Shown: positions 29,117-37,582, numbered from the stretch's first letter. The stretch: 64,000 bases of DNA from Oceanicaulis sp. MMSF_3324 (GCF_030733545.1 NZ_JASHIU010000003.1:62001-126000); one strand, 5' to 3'. Notes: generated by a model not told the origin, from the letters alone. Numbers and translations are program-made.

Positions 29117-29144
29117 GTTATAGCGTGTTAGCGTGATAAAACAA
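29117..29144 (-). promoter_or_regulatory. his operon promoter with tandem repeat in spacer
   Basis: On the minus strand: -35 TTGTTT (29139-29144), 16-bp spacer, -10 TATAAC (29117-29122). The spacer and -10 overlap two tandem copies of TAGCGTG (plus strand 29121-29127 and 29129-29135, 8-bp period). The -10 lies 26 bp before the yerC ATG, giving a leader of about 20 nt with GGAGG. Such a short leader leaves no room for a His-rich attenuator peptide. Repressor binding by YerC is inferred. Confidence 0.6.
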
Positions 29145-29164
29145 TGACGCAGATGCAGCGCGAC

Positions 29165-29590
29165 CTAATTGAACAGAATGTTCTGAAAACTCTCGCTTAT
29201 CCGCTCTGCCCGCTCCATGAAAAAGGCAGCCGCCTCAGGCGTGGGCGCGCGGTCTCTCAAGGTTTCCGCAAAGAGCGCGAGCCAGATTGAGAAGTGCTCA
29301 GGCCTAATCTTGTCGAGATGTTTGTGATGGGCGGGCACGGGACGGCCGCCATAGCTGCCGGCATTCAGAGCAATGGAGGACCAGAACTGCTTCATGGTCT
29401 GAAGATGCGGCGCCCAGTCGTCTCCAATGGCGGCTGCGAAGACCGGTCCGAGCTCGGGGTTCGCGCGCACGCGATCATAAAAGGCATCCACAAGCTCGGA
29501 GATGAGGGCCTCGTCAATGCCAAGCGCCTGCGCCCGTCGCGCAATGTCGCTTTGCCTCGCAGATGCGGTGCGGATCACGATTTCGGACAT
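29165..29590 (-). CDS. Group III truncated hemoglobin
   Basis: 141 residues. ISELVDAFYDRVRANPELGPVFA is the N-terminal globin pattern, MKQFWSSIALNAGSYGGRPVPAHHKH places the distal-side residues, and the proximal His is in IRPEHFSIWLALFAETL. Length and the LDKIRPEHF motif fit the group III (trHbP) family, proposed to handle O2, NO or peroxide chemistry. Monocistronic; the his promoter starts 20 bp downstream of its stop. Confidence 0.9.
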   Translation of the reverse strand: MSEIVIRTASARQSDIARRAQALGIDEALISELVDAFYDRVRANPELGPVFAAAIGDDWAPHLQTMKQFWSSIALNAGSYGGRPVPAHHKHLDKIRPEHFSIWLALFAETLRDRAPTPEAAAFFMERAERISESFQNILFN

Positions 29591-29933
29591 GGGACTCTTC
29601 CTTTCCAGCCGCCATGGCGATGCCGCACATCACAGAAAATGACAAGCCGCAGGAACGCGGCGGAATACCTCAAGGCGAACGCAGTCCGCTTTGCTTAAAT
29701 GAAAGACTCTCTATTCAGAAATGCACCCCTCTGCGTTGTGCGTCGAAAACTGGGCTTTGGGCTGTCTATCCTAAAGTTCAGCGTTACAGAGCGCTGACAC
29801 AAAACACACATTATAAATCACCGATATATGCGCTTTTCTGCATGTCAGCTTGACCTGCTGCACCAATTCCCTATCTAATACTCTCGATCCCTATTTCGTT
29901 CATTTAGCGCCGCTGGCAGCGGCAGGAGGACAT
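29591..29933. other. 343-bp AT-richer intergenic region
   Basis: No convincing gene. It holds the upstream region of the globin (-) and of the DJ-1-like gene (+). The stretch ~29690-29910 is clearly AT-richer than its surroundings. A 96-codon open frame (29563-29853, +) overlaps the globin start and has no family-like features. Confidence 0.6.
29850..29877 (+). promoter_or_regulatory. Candidate sigma-70-type promoter for DJ-1-like gene
   Basis: TTGACC (29850-29855), 16-bp spacer, TATCTA (29872-29877), about 57 bp before the proposed GTG start. Set in an AT-rich stretch. Confidence 0.4.
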
Positions 29934-30476
29934 GTGGCTTTTTCCAAACCCAATGCACGTCAAAATCGAATCGATCTCAATCACCTCGGCGCCTCCGGCG
30001 ATATTGCGGTTCTCGCGGTCGACGGATTTGATGCGGGTGATCTGACTGACATCGCCGGATCTGCGGAACGCGCCGGATACCGGACGGTGATGATCAGCCC
30101 CAAGAAGGGTCTGATCACGGGCCGCCCCCAGGGTGGTGATGAAATGAATTTCGTGGTCGACGCCCAGCCGGGCGAAAAGACTGCGAGCGCGTTTACAGGT
30201 CTCGTGTTGCCGGCCGGCGCCGCCAGCATCGAGCGGCTGCGCAACGATCAGGATGCGCGCCTGTTGATCGCTGACTTCCTGCGCGCCGGCGCACCTGTGT
30301 GCGCCCTTGGCGAAGCTGTGGCCCTGCTCGCAGAAATCGCGGAAACCACCGATCCGAAATCTGACGCCGTTCTGGCGCTGAAAGGTGATCTGTTCGCTGC
30401 AGACGGCGACGATGCGCGCGCCGATGCGCGCAGCCTCTTCATCAAGGCGATGTCGATGACGGCTGAAGCCGCCTGA
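29934..30476 (+). CDS. DJ-1/PfpI-superfamily protein
   Basis: About 180 residues. The GTG at 29934 is chosen because AGGAGG lies 4 nt upstream; an open frame continues to 29850 but without a ribosome-binding site. The pattern DIAVLAVDGFDAGDLTDIAGSAERAGYRTVMISPKKG, then FVVDAQPGEKTASAFTGLVLPAGAASIERLRNDQ, then DFLRAGAPVCALGEAVALLAE matches DJ-1/PfpI. The Cys of PVCALG takes the place of the nucleophile-elbow Cys (usual ICHG), but the following His is absent, so protease or glyoxalase activity is doubtful. Monocistronic, with a strong terminator after it. Confidence 0.82.
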   Translation: MAFSKPNARQNRIDLNHLGASGDIAVLAVDGFDAGDLTDIAGSAERAGYRTVMISPKKGLITGRPQGGDEMNFVVDAQPGEKTASAFTGLVLPAGAASIERLRNDQDARLLIADFLRAGAPVCALGEAVALLAEIAETTDPKSDAVLALKGDLFAADGDDARADARSLFIKAMSMTAEAA

Positions 30477-30499
30477 CGCAACACGCCTTGCGACAATGG

Positions 30500-30532
30500 A
30501 AAACGCCCCGGCCGATGGCCGGGGCGTTTTTT
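30500..30532. terminator. Bidirectional terminator
   Basis: Perfect 14-bp stem AAAACGCCCCGGCC, loop GAT, then T6. It lies between the DJ-1-like gene (+) and the MFS gene (-). Confidence 0.95.
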
Positions 30533-30553
30533 GTTGCGCAAGGGGCGGAAGCC

Positions 30554-32401
30554 TCAGGCCTCTTCCCAGTCCTTGGCGATGGTCCGCGCGCCGATGAGGA
30601 ATAGCGCACCCGCCACGAGATACAGGGTCGCGCCGATCATGATCGAATAGCGCAGCGCCTCCTCCCCGAAGCTCGGGGTGAGCAGCGTCGACAGCTCGCC
30701 CAGCGCATACACGCCAACGCCTATGCCCACGAGATTGTTGATCAACAGGAAGATCGCCGACGCCATGGAGCGCATATTGGGTGGCGCCATGTGCTGGAAG
30801 GCTGACAGCGTCGGACCAAGCCAGGCCAGACCCAATCCGGTCGGGATCATGAACATCAACACCGCAACAAGCGGAGTCGGCGCCAGAACGCCCGCAATAT
30901 AGAACGGATAGGTCACAAAGAAGGCCACCGCCGGAACAATGGCGTACATCCGCTTGGAGCCTTTGCCCATCAGATCACCCAGCACGCCCCCCAGGATGAT
31001 GCCCAGCGAGCCGCCCACGAACAGGATGGCGCCGAACAGCCAGCCCGACTGGATGATGGCGTCCTGCAGACCCAGGTCGGAAAAGAAGCTGCGACGGAAA
31101 AAACTGGGCACCCAGAAGAAGACGCCATAGCCCATCATCGAGCTGCAGGACGCTCCCAGAGTCATCCACCAGAATGAGGGCTTAGAGATCAGAACCGCCA
31201 AAACATCTGCAAAACTTGGACTGGGCTTAGCCCGTAAAAGGTCAAAGTAATTACTTGGGACAGGATTTGGCCCGTGAGAGTTATCCTCCACAGATGGCCG
31301 AGCAAGAATGACAACCACGAACACGAAGGCCAGAATGCGAGCCACAACTGCCAATGCGCCTGTCACCAAGCCAAAACCGACGCCGCCCAACAAGAAAAGA
31401 GGGATCAGTAACCAGAAGCCACTCATCCCAACATCGTGAAAACGGCGAACAGCGACAGAAATCAATAGCAGATTCAATGCCATAAAAACAGTCGAAACGG
31501 CTTTGAAGTCAGGAACAAATAAGGCAATAGCTATCAGCGCAAGTTGAGAAACAGACAGCAAAGCATATGCCCACCAGAACTCGGAGCGTCTCGCCCTTCC
31601 AGTAAAGGTGATTACCTTCTTTATTACCGTAAGAATGCTTGCCAATGGCGAAGGGCGCAGCGCGACTTGCTCCTTCGCCTCCATTGAATTTACGACAGCC
31701 GGCTCGCCTGCGGCCGCCTCATTTTCCGCCAGTTCGGCTTCAACGGCGGGACGCTGGGGCGCGTCCAGTCCGCCACGCTTGGGTTCGCGCACGGTGAACT
31801 TGAAGATCGGGGCGATCACAAGGCCAAGCACGCCGACAATGATGAACGCGGCGCGCCAGTCGAGATTTTCGCCCACAGCGCCGCCCGCAATCAGGGCGCC
31901 CGCAACAACCCCGAAGGCGGAGCCGATCGGAATGCCCAGAGAATAGATGGCCAGCGCGCGCGCCCGGCTTTGCGGCGGGAAATAGTCTGCAATCAGCGAA
32001 TAGGACGGCGCCACGCCGCCCGCCTCGCCAACGCCGACGCCCACACGCGCCAGGAAGAGCTGGGTGAAGTTGGTCGCCAGCCCGCAAATGGCGGTGAAGC
32101 CGGACCAGATGGTCAGGGAAATCGTGATGATCCAGGTGCGCTTGGTCCGATCCGCCAGCCAGGCGATCGGAACGCCCAGGGTGGAATATAGAAGCGCGAA
32201 GGCGATCCCGCCCAGCAAGCCCAGCTGACGGTCAGACAGGCCCAGCTCTTGCTGGATCGGAATGGCCAGAATCGAAATGATCTGACGATCCAGGAAATTG
32301 AACGCGTAGACGATGAAGAGCATGGCCAGGACCCATGCGCTGTATCGTGTACTGGTTGGCGTGGGAGCGGCGCCCGGTTGCGCCTCGGTTTGAGTGGTCA
32401 T
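30554..32401 (-). CDS. MFS transporter with a DUF805 membrane domain inserted in the central loop
   Basis: 615 residues; ordinary MFS carriers have ~430. The N-terminal half (~20-205) shows MFS marks: FNFLDRQIISILAIPIQQELGLSD, the loop 2-3 motif GVPIAWLADRTKR, and LARVGVGVGEAGGVAPSY, spinster-like. The C-terminal half resumes at ~400 (KPSFWWMTLGASC). Between them, residues ~262-384 form a DUF805 domain: FTGRARRSEFWWAYALL, AVRRFHDVGMSGFWLLIPL and NSHGPNP. Its DNA is visibly lower in GC (25/60 at 31201-31260 and 26/60 at 31441-31500, against 37/60 at 31801-31860). The frame stays open throughout. Substrate unknown. RBS GGGGAGAG precedes the ATG. Confidence 0.92.
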   Translation of the reverse strand: MTTQTEAQPGAAPTPTSTRYSAWVLAMLFIVYAFNFLDRQIISILAIPIQQELGLSDRQLGLLGGIAFALLYSTLGVPIAWLADRTKRTWIITISLTIWSGFTAICGLATNFTQLFLARVGVGVGEAGGVAPSYSLIADYFPPQSRARALAIYSLGIPIGSAFGVVAGALIAGGAVGENLDWRAAFIIVGVLGLVIAPIFKFTVREPKRGGLDAPQRPAVEAELAENEAAAGEPAVVNSMEAKEQVALRPSPLASILTVIKKVITFTGRARRSEFWWAYALLSVSQLALIAIALFVPDFKAVSTVFMALNLLLISVAVRRFHDVGMSGFWLLIPLFLLGGVGFGLVTGALAVVARILAFVFVVVILARPSVEDNSHGPNPVPSNYFDLLRAKPSPSFADVLAVLISKPSFWWMTLGASCSSMMGYGVFFWVPSFFRRSFFSDLGLQDAIIQSGWLFGAILFVGGSLGIILGGVLGDLMGKGSKRMYAIVPAVAFFVTYPFYIAGVLAPTPLVAVLMFMIPTGLGLAWLGPTLSAFQHMAPPNMRSMASAIFLLINNLVGIGVGVYALGELSTLLTPSFGEEALRYSIMIGATLYLVAGALFLIGARTIAKDWEEA

Positions 32402-32484
32402 GTCTCTCCCCAGGTCGTGTTGTTTTGTATGCGCCTAATCGCGCTCACCACATACTGAAGGGGTAAACCTTCAAAAGGCAAAGA

Positions 32485-32522
32485 AAAAACGCCGCCAACC
32501 CGGCAAGGTTGGCGGCGTTTTT
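32485..32522 (-). terminator. Terminator of TonB receptor gene
   Basis: Sixteen-bp stem AAAAACGCCGCCAACC / GGTTGGCGGCGTTTTT with a 6-nt loop. On the minus strand it follows the receptor stop by 13 bp and ends in an A/T tract giving U residues; it separates the receptor from the downstream MFS gene. Confidence 0.93.
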
Positions 32523-32535
32523 CCGTCACACGCGA

Positions 32536-34869
32536 TTAGTAGCGATAGGTGACGGAGGCGGTGACGGTGCGCGGATCGCCATAGAAGGCTGTCAGCGTCC
32601 CTTCAAGGCCCAGCGTCGGCGTGAACGGACCGCTGGTGCTGGAGTAGTCCACAAAGTCATAGCCCGCGACCTTGTAACGCTCGTCGGTCAGGTTCCGACC
32701 ATACAGACCGGCCGTCCAGACGCCGTCATCGGAGTTCCAGACCACGCTGGCGTTCCACAGCGTGTACGCTTCCTGGTCGATCAGCGGGCTCGACAGCTCG
32801 AACTGCTGGGAGTCGCCGCGATGCGACACGGTGGTCAGGACGCTCAGCTCACCCGAATACACCGGCGCATGATAGCCCAGCGATAGCGAGCCAGTGGTGT
32901 CCGGGGTGTTCTGGATGGACGCCTGATCAGAGATATCCGCACCGAAGGCGTTGATGAACTGATCGTATTCGCCGTCCAGCAGGCCCAGGGTGGTGTTCAG
33001 CGTCATGTAATCGCCGTCCACGAACGCATTGGTTTCCCAGGCGCCGGACAGTTCAAACTCGATGCCGCGCAGGGTCGCTTCACCCGCATTGGTGGTCACG
33101 CCCGTGAAGGTGTCGGCCACGCCGTCGCCATCGGTGTCCACACCCACGGAGCCCGGCACCTGAACGTCGGAATAATCCATCTGGAACACGGCCAGGGAGT
33201 GGCGCCAGCCATTGCCCCAATCGGCTTTCCAGCCCAGCTCATAGCTGTCGACTTCTTCCGGATCGAACTGCATGAACTGGTAGACCTCGGCCGAGGACAC
33301 GGAACCGTCGCCATTAAAGTCAGGCGCTGCCGAGGTTTGACCGCGCGGGTCGAAACCGCCGCCCTTGAAGCCTTGCGAGTAGGTCGCATAGACGTTCTGG
33401 CCCGCGGCGAAGTTCCATGCGATGGACGCCCGCGGAGAGAAATCGTCGAACTCGGCCGTGCCGTTGAAATCGGACGTCACAGCGATCGGAACGGCGCTGC
33501 CGCCGAACAGGTCCGAGGCGCCGCCGATAAAGGTAGTGCGACGCACCACGGAAGACCGCTCATCCTCGGTGTAGCGCGCGCCCAGCGACACTTCGATGGT
33601 GTCGGTCAGGTCATAGGTGAAGTCCGCGAACAGGGACCAGGTCTCGGTCGCCACGTCACCAAAGGTCTGCGCGTTCAGGCCCGGAAGCCCGATGACCGCC
33701 CCCGTCGTCGCCAGGATCACGTCAAAGCCGGTCATGGCGTTGGCGTCCAGATAGTATGCGCCAACCACGCCATTCAGGCGCTCGGATGAATACTGCAGCT
33801 GGAATTCCTGGGAGAACTGGTCGTTGGCGTAGATCGCCGGCACGTCGAGATCCGCTTCGGGCAGCGAATCAAAGTCGATCGGGGTGGTGCTCTCGTCTTC
33901 GCGATACGCAGTGATCGACTTCAGCGTGATCGAGTCATTGACCATCCACTCGGCGGTCACAGAGCCGCCATAGGCTTCAACATCCTGCTCGGGAAAAGCC
34001 AGGCCGGCGCGCGTGTCGTATTCGTCATCAAGCACGGGATAGGTGAAGGGCGGGAACTGGTCCGGGATCAGACGGTGACCCTGACGCGCGTTAGACGAGT
34101 CAGAGCTGTAATCGCCCGCGACGCGGATCTGGAAGGTCTCGGTGAGATCAAACTCCGCAGACAGACGACCAGCCCAGACAGATTTATTGTAGTTGTCCAC
34201 GCCATTATAGAGGTTTTCGCCATAGCCTTCACGGGACAGGCGCGCCACAGCGCCGCCGACCCGGACAGTGTCGCTCAAGGGCGTGGAGCCGCTGGCGATG
34301 ACGTCCAGCTGGTTATAGCTGCCCACATTGACGCGCACGCTGGCGGTCGGCTCATCCGACAGGCCGCGCGTGACGTATTTGACGGCGCCGCCAATGGTGT
34401 TGCGGCCATAGAGAGTACCTTGCGGACCACGCAGGACCTCGATGCGCTCAACGTCGTAGATATCGAGCACGGACGCCTGGGGACGGTTCAGGTAGACATC
34501 ATCGAGATAGATTCCGACGCCGGATTCAAAGCCCGCCACAGGATCCTGCTGGCCCACGCCGCGGATGAAGGCGCTGAGCGTGGTGTTCGTGCCGCGCGAC
34601 ACTTCAAGGGTCACGTTCGGGGTGACCTGGGCGACAAAGGTGATGTCCTGCGCGCCGAACTCGTCGAGCTGATCGCCCGAAAACGCCGTCACGGACACCG
34701 GAACATCGGTCAGGGTCTCTTCCCGGCGACGGGCGGTGACGGTGACCACGTCCTGGATCGGACCGGCTGAAGCCCCGGCTTCCTGAGCAACAGCGGAAGC
34801 GGCGAATGGCAGGGCGGACGCAGAAACGAGCAATGCGGCCGCACCCAGAATGGTGCGTTTCATAGTCAT
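32536..34869 (-). CDS. TonB-dependent outer-membrane receptor
   Basis: 777 residues with a signal peptide (LLVSASALPFAASAVAQ). The TonB-box-like region and plug follow: DVVTVTARRREETLTDVPVSVTAFS, IRGVGQQDP, GVGIYLDDVYLNRPQAS, RIEVLRGPQGTLYGRNTIGGAVKYVT. The barrel ends in ASVTYRY. Two barrel loops contain calcium-loop-like sequences: DFNGDGSVS (~517) and DTDGDGVADTF (~577). The family (pesticin/FyuA-like plug) imports siderophores, terpenoids, sugars or other hydrophobic ligands. Divergent tetR and its hydrolase genes, with a palindrome in this gene's promoter, suggest TetR-controlled uptake of an ester substrate. Confidence 0.94.
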   Translation of the reverse strand: MTMKRTILGAAALLVSASALPFAASAVAQEAGASAGPIQDVVTVTARRREETLTDVPVSVTAFSGDQLDEFGAQDITFVAQVTPNVTLEVSRGTNTTLSAFIRGVGQQDPVAGFESGVGIYLDDVYLNRPQASVLDIYDVERIEVLRGPQGTLYGRNTIGGAVKYVTRGLSDEPTASVRVNVGSYNQLDVIASGSTPLSDTVRVGGAVARLSREGYGENLYNGVDNYNKSVWAGRLSAEFDLTETFQIRVAGDYSSDSSNARQGHRLIPDQFPPFTYPVLDDEYDTRAGLAFPEQDVEAYGGSVTAEWMVNDSITLKSITAYREDESTTPIDFDSLPEADLDVPAIYANDQFSQEFQLQYSSERLNGVVGAYYLDANAMTGFDVILATTGAVIGLPGLNAQTFGDVATETWSLFADFTYDLTDTIEVSLGARYTEDERSSVVRRTTFIGGASDLFGGSAVPIAVTSDFNGTAEFDDFSPRASIAWNFAAGQNVYATYSQGFKGGGFDPRGQTSAAPDFNGDGSVSSAEVYQFMQFDPEEVDSYELGWKADWGNGWRHSLAVFQMDYSDVQVPGSVGVDTDGDGVADTFTGVTTNAGEATLRGIEFELSGAWETNAFVDGDYMTLNTTLGLLDGEYDQFINAFGADISDQASIQNTPDTTGSLSLGYHAPVYSGELSVLTTVSHRGDSQQFELSSPLIDQEAYTLWNASVVWNSDDGVWTAGLYGRNLTDERYKVAGYDFVDYSSTSGPFTPTLGLEGTLTAFYGDPRTVTASVTYRY

Positions 34870-34917
34870 GGGGTAATCCCTCCCTGTGAACGGAAGCTTC
34901 TATGAGCTTTTGCATGA

Positions 34918-34946
34918 GGTAAATTCAACGTTGAATGAAAAGTCAA
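34918..34946 (-). promoter_or_regulatory. TonB-receptor promoter with TetR-type palindromic operator
   Basis: On the minus strand: -35 TTGACT (34941-34946), 17-bp spacer, weak -10 TTTACC (34918-34923). The spacer carries a perfect 14-bp palindrome ATTCAACGTTGAAT (34923-34936). Its place between the receptor and the divergent tetR gene makes it the likely TetR operator. The -10 is poor, so the exact start is uncertain. Confidence 0.6.
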
Positions 34947-35064
34947 TAGGCATTAGGACTTCGGTCACAAACAATAAGGCGGCTGAGACCTGATAGACAC
35001 AGGCTATGGCTGGCCAATTCATGGCTTTGGGCTCTAAAAGGGAGCCCAAGGGAGGACCAGAATA

Positions 35065-35754
35065 ATGACCGACGCCGGAGGAACGCGCCGGGGCGAGCGC
35101 ACGCGCACCCGCCTGCTGGACGCTGCAGAAAGCCTGTTCGCTGAAAAGGGCTTTCATGGCGTCACCGTTCGCGCCATTGCGCGCCAGGCCGACAGCGATC
35201 CGGCCCTGGTCGCCTATTATTTCGGCGGCAAGCGTGAATTGTTCGATGCGGTGCTGCTGCGCCGCGCCGAAGAGCTCAATACGATTCGCCTGGCCGAGCT
35301 TGAGGCCTGCGAAGCCAACGCCGGTCCGGACGGCCCCACCCTGGAAGCCATTATTCACGCCTTCACCCATCCGCTGCTTGATCGCAGCGCCAATGGCGGG
35401 CCGGGCTGGAAAAGCTATTTCGCGCTGGTCGGTCAGGTGACCAACTCCCCCGAATGGGGCGTGGCCATCATGTCGAAATACTTCGACCCGATCGTGCGGC
35501 GCTTCCTGGACGCCGTGCGCCGCGCCCTGCCCGATGCGCCCGATGAAGAACTGTTCTGGAGCTATCACTTCCTGTCGGGCGCCCTGGTTCTGACCTTTGC
35601 CGACACCGGCCGTATCGACGCCCTCTCCGGCGGGCTGTGCAAATCCAGCGATCTCGAAGCCGTCACCGAACGCATGCCCGAATTCCTGGCCGCCGGCTTC
35701 AAGCGCATGGCGCAACGCGGCTCCAGTACAACACAAGCCACAGAGACTGTTTGA
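35065..35754 (+). CDS. TetR-family transcriptional regulator
   Basis: 229 residues. The N-terminal HTH reads RTRLLDAAESLFAEKGFHGVTVRAIARQADSDPALVAYYFGGKRELF, a textbook TetR DNA-binding domain. The ligand domain contains PEWGVAIMSKYFDPIVRRFLDAV, typical of a large proteobacterial TetR subgroup. RBS AGGGAGG precedes the ATG. Its stop overlaps the next ATG (TGATG), so it forms an operon with two alpha/beta hydrolases. Confidence 0.95.
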   Translation: MTDAGGTRRGERTRTRLLDAAESLFAEKGFHGVTVRAIARQADSDPALVAYYFGGKRELFDAVLLRRAEELNTIRLAELEACEANAGPDGPTLEAIIHAFTHPLLDRSANGGPGWKSYFALVGQVTNSPEWGVAIMSKYFDPIVRRFLDAVRRALPDAPDEELFWSYHFLSGALVLTFADTGRIDALSGGLCKSSDLEAVTERMPEFLAAGFKRMAQRGSSTTQATETV

Positions 35755-36620
35755 TGACCCCGTTTTCAGAGCACTATTTCACCGCTCCCGATGGCGTGCG
35801 CATCTATTACCGCCGATATCCGGCGCAAGGCGACAACGGCAAGACGCCGGTGATCTGCCTGCATGGGCTGACCCGCAACAGTCGCGATTTTGAAGACCTC
35901 GCCCCGATCATCGCCGAAACGGGCCGCTCCGTGGTGGCCGTGGATGTGCGCGGACGGGGACGTTCTGATTATGACGCCAATCCCGAGAACTATACGCCCG
36001 TGAAGTATGTCGAGGATGTCATCGGAACCCTTGATGAACTGGGCTGGCCGAAAGTGATCTCTGTCGGCACCTCCATGGGCGGACTGATGACGATGATCCT
36101 GTCCACCATGCGCCCGGGCCAGCTGACCGGCGTCGTCATGAATGATATCGGCCCCGAGCTTGATCCTGTCGGCCTTAAGCGCATCCAGGGCTATGTGGGC
36201 GGCGCCGGCCGGTTTGCGAACTGGGAAGAAGCGGGTGAAGCCCTGCGCGCCATCAATGGCGTCGCCTTCCCCAAAGAGACTGGTCAGGACTTCTGGATCG
36301 CCTTCGCCAAGCGCACCTGTCGCGCCATTGATACGGGTGAGATCGTGCTTGATTACGACGCCAATATCTCAAAGCCGGTTCAAAGCGGCGATGTGGCGCC
36401 GCCCGATCTGTGGCCCTTCTTTGAGGGCCTGAAGGGCGTGCCGCTGCTTCTGGTGCGCGGCGCCATCACCGATCTGCTGGCCATGGAGTGCGTCGAGGAA
36501 ATGTCGCGCCGCCATGGCGCGATGGAGCTTGTGCAAGTGCCTGATGTGGGCCATGCCCCGCTCCTGACCGAACCTGAAGCGCTTGAACCGATCAAGGCTT
36601 TCCTGAACCGTCTCGACTAA
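35754..36620 (+). CDS. Alpha/beta-fold hydrolase
   Basis: 288 residues from the ATG overlapping the tetR stop (MTPFSEHYFTAPDGVRIYYRRYP). CLHGLTRNSRDFEDLAP forms the oxyanion-hole region, and DVRGRGRSDYD follows. The nucleophile elbow is GTSMGGLM (Ser), the acid is the Asp of VRGAITDLLA, and the His is in VPDVGHAPLLTEPEAL. Esterase, lactonase or C-C hydrolase activity; substrate unknown. Coupled to tetR and followed 20 bp later by a second hydrolase, so it is probably induced by the same ligand. Confidence 0.9.
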   Translation: MTPFSEHYFTAPDGVRIYYRRYPAQGDNGKTPVICLHGLTRNSRDFEDLAPIIAETGRSVVAVDVRGRGRSDYDANPENYTPVKYVEDVIGTLDELGWPKVISVGTSMGGLMTMILSTMRPGQLTGVVMNDIGPELDPVGLKRIQGYVGGAGRFANWEEAGEALRAINGVAFPKETGQDFWIAFAKRTCRAIDTGEIVLDYDANISKPVQSGDVAPPDLWPFFEGLKGVPLLLVRGAITDLLAMECVEEMSRRHGAMELVQVPDVGHAPLLTEPEALEPIKAFLNRLD

Positions 36621-36640
36621 CGCCTAGAAGGATGACGACC

Positions 36641-37561
36641 ATGTTGCTGCGAATTCTGGGCGGGGTGATCCTGCTGGCGGTTCTGGTGATCGCCTTTATC
36701 GCCTGGACCCTGAGGCCGCTGGATGCGGGCGCGGTCCAGTCTGAATGGATGACCGAGGCAGACCGGTTCGTCACCATTGAAGGCGAAGACTGGCGCGTGC
36801 GCGAGACGGGCCCCGCCGATGCCCCGGCGCTGATCCTGATCCACGGCTACAGCCATTCGCTCGAAGCCTGGGACGGCATGTCCGCCGAGCTGGAGGATGA
36901 CTTCCGGGTCATTCGCTTTGATCTGCCCGGCCATGGCCTGACGGGCCCTCGCGAAGATGGCGCCTATTCAGTTCCCGACACGGTGAAACAGGTAAGCGCC
37001 CTGCTTGATGAGATCGCGCCGGAGCGGTTCGCCATTGGCGGCAATTCCCTGGGCGGTCTGATCGCCTGGCGCTATGCCGCGGACCATCCTGATCGTGTGG
37101 ATCATCTGGTGTTGATGGATCCGGGCGGCTATCCCAATCTGGGTGTGGGCGACGAGCCTGCGCCTATTCCCGACGCCATGAAAGCCTATCTCAGACTGGC
37201 GCCGGAAGCCGGTGTGGCGATGGCGACGTCGGGCCTATACGCCGACCCCACCCGCATCACGCCCGAGCAGCTTGAGCGCATTCGCGCCATGATGCGCGTC
37301 GAGGGCAATGGCCAAGCCCTGATCGAGCGGATCGAGCAATTCACCCTGCCCGATCCCAATCCGGACCTGGCGCGCATCCAGGCCCCGACCCTGATCATCT
37401 GGGGCGATCGTGATTCCATGATCCCGGCGGCCCATGGTCCGCGCTTTGACGCGGCCATCCCCGATTCCCGGCTGGTGCTGATGCAAAACACCGGACACAT
37501 GCCGATGGCGGAATGGCCGGTCGAGACCGCCGAGCTGGTGGACGACTTTCTGGACGACTGA
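36641..37561 (+). CDS. Membrane-anchored alpha/beta-fold hydrolase
   Basis: 306 residues from the ATG at 36641, which has AGAAGG at good spacing; an in-frame ATG at 36632 abuts that site and is less likely. An N-terminal membrane segment (LLRILGGVILLAVLVIAFIAWTL) is followed by IHGYSHSLEAWDG, DLPGHGLTG, the nucleophile GGNSLGGLIAW, acid GDRDSMIPA and His in NTGHMPMAEWPVE. A full catalytic triad is visible. It likely acts in the periplasm or at the inner membrane on a ligand brought in by the adjacent receptor; that link is inference. Confidence 0.9.
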   Translation: MLLRILGGVILLAVLVIAFIAWTLRPLDAGAVQSEWMTEADRFVTIEGEDWRVRETGPADAPALILIHGYSHSLEAWDGMSAELEDDFRVIRFDLPGHGLTGPREDGAYSVPDTVKQVSALLDEIAPERFAIGGNSLGGLIAWRYAADHPDRVDHLVLMDPGGYPNLGVGDEPAPIPDAMKAYLRLAPEAGVAMATSGLYADPTRITPEQLERIRAMMRVEGNGQALIERIEQFTLPDPNPDLARIQAPTLIIWGDRDSMIPAAHGPRFDAAIPDSRLVLMQNTGHMPMAEWPVETAELVDDFLDD

Positions 37562-37582
37562 CCCAAGCGATTGTTCCAACAA

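Noticed and set aside
29092-29164. Possible histidine attenuator leader before the his operon
   Set aside because: The promoter places the transcript start ~20 nt before yerC; there is no His-rich leader peptide and no terminator/antiterminator pair.
29563-29853. 96-codon plus-strand open frame in the globin/DJ-1 gap
   Set aside because: It overlaps the globin start and has no ribosome-binding site, composition or motif supporting a gene.
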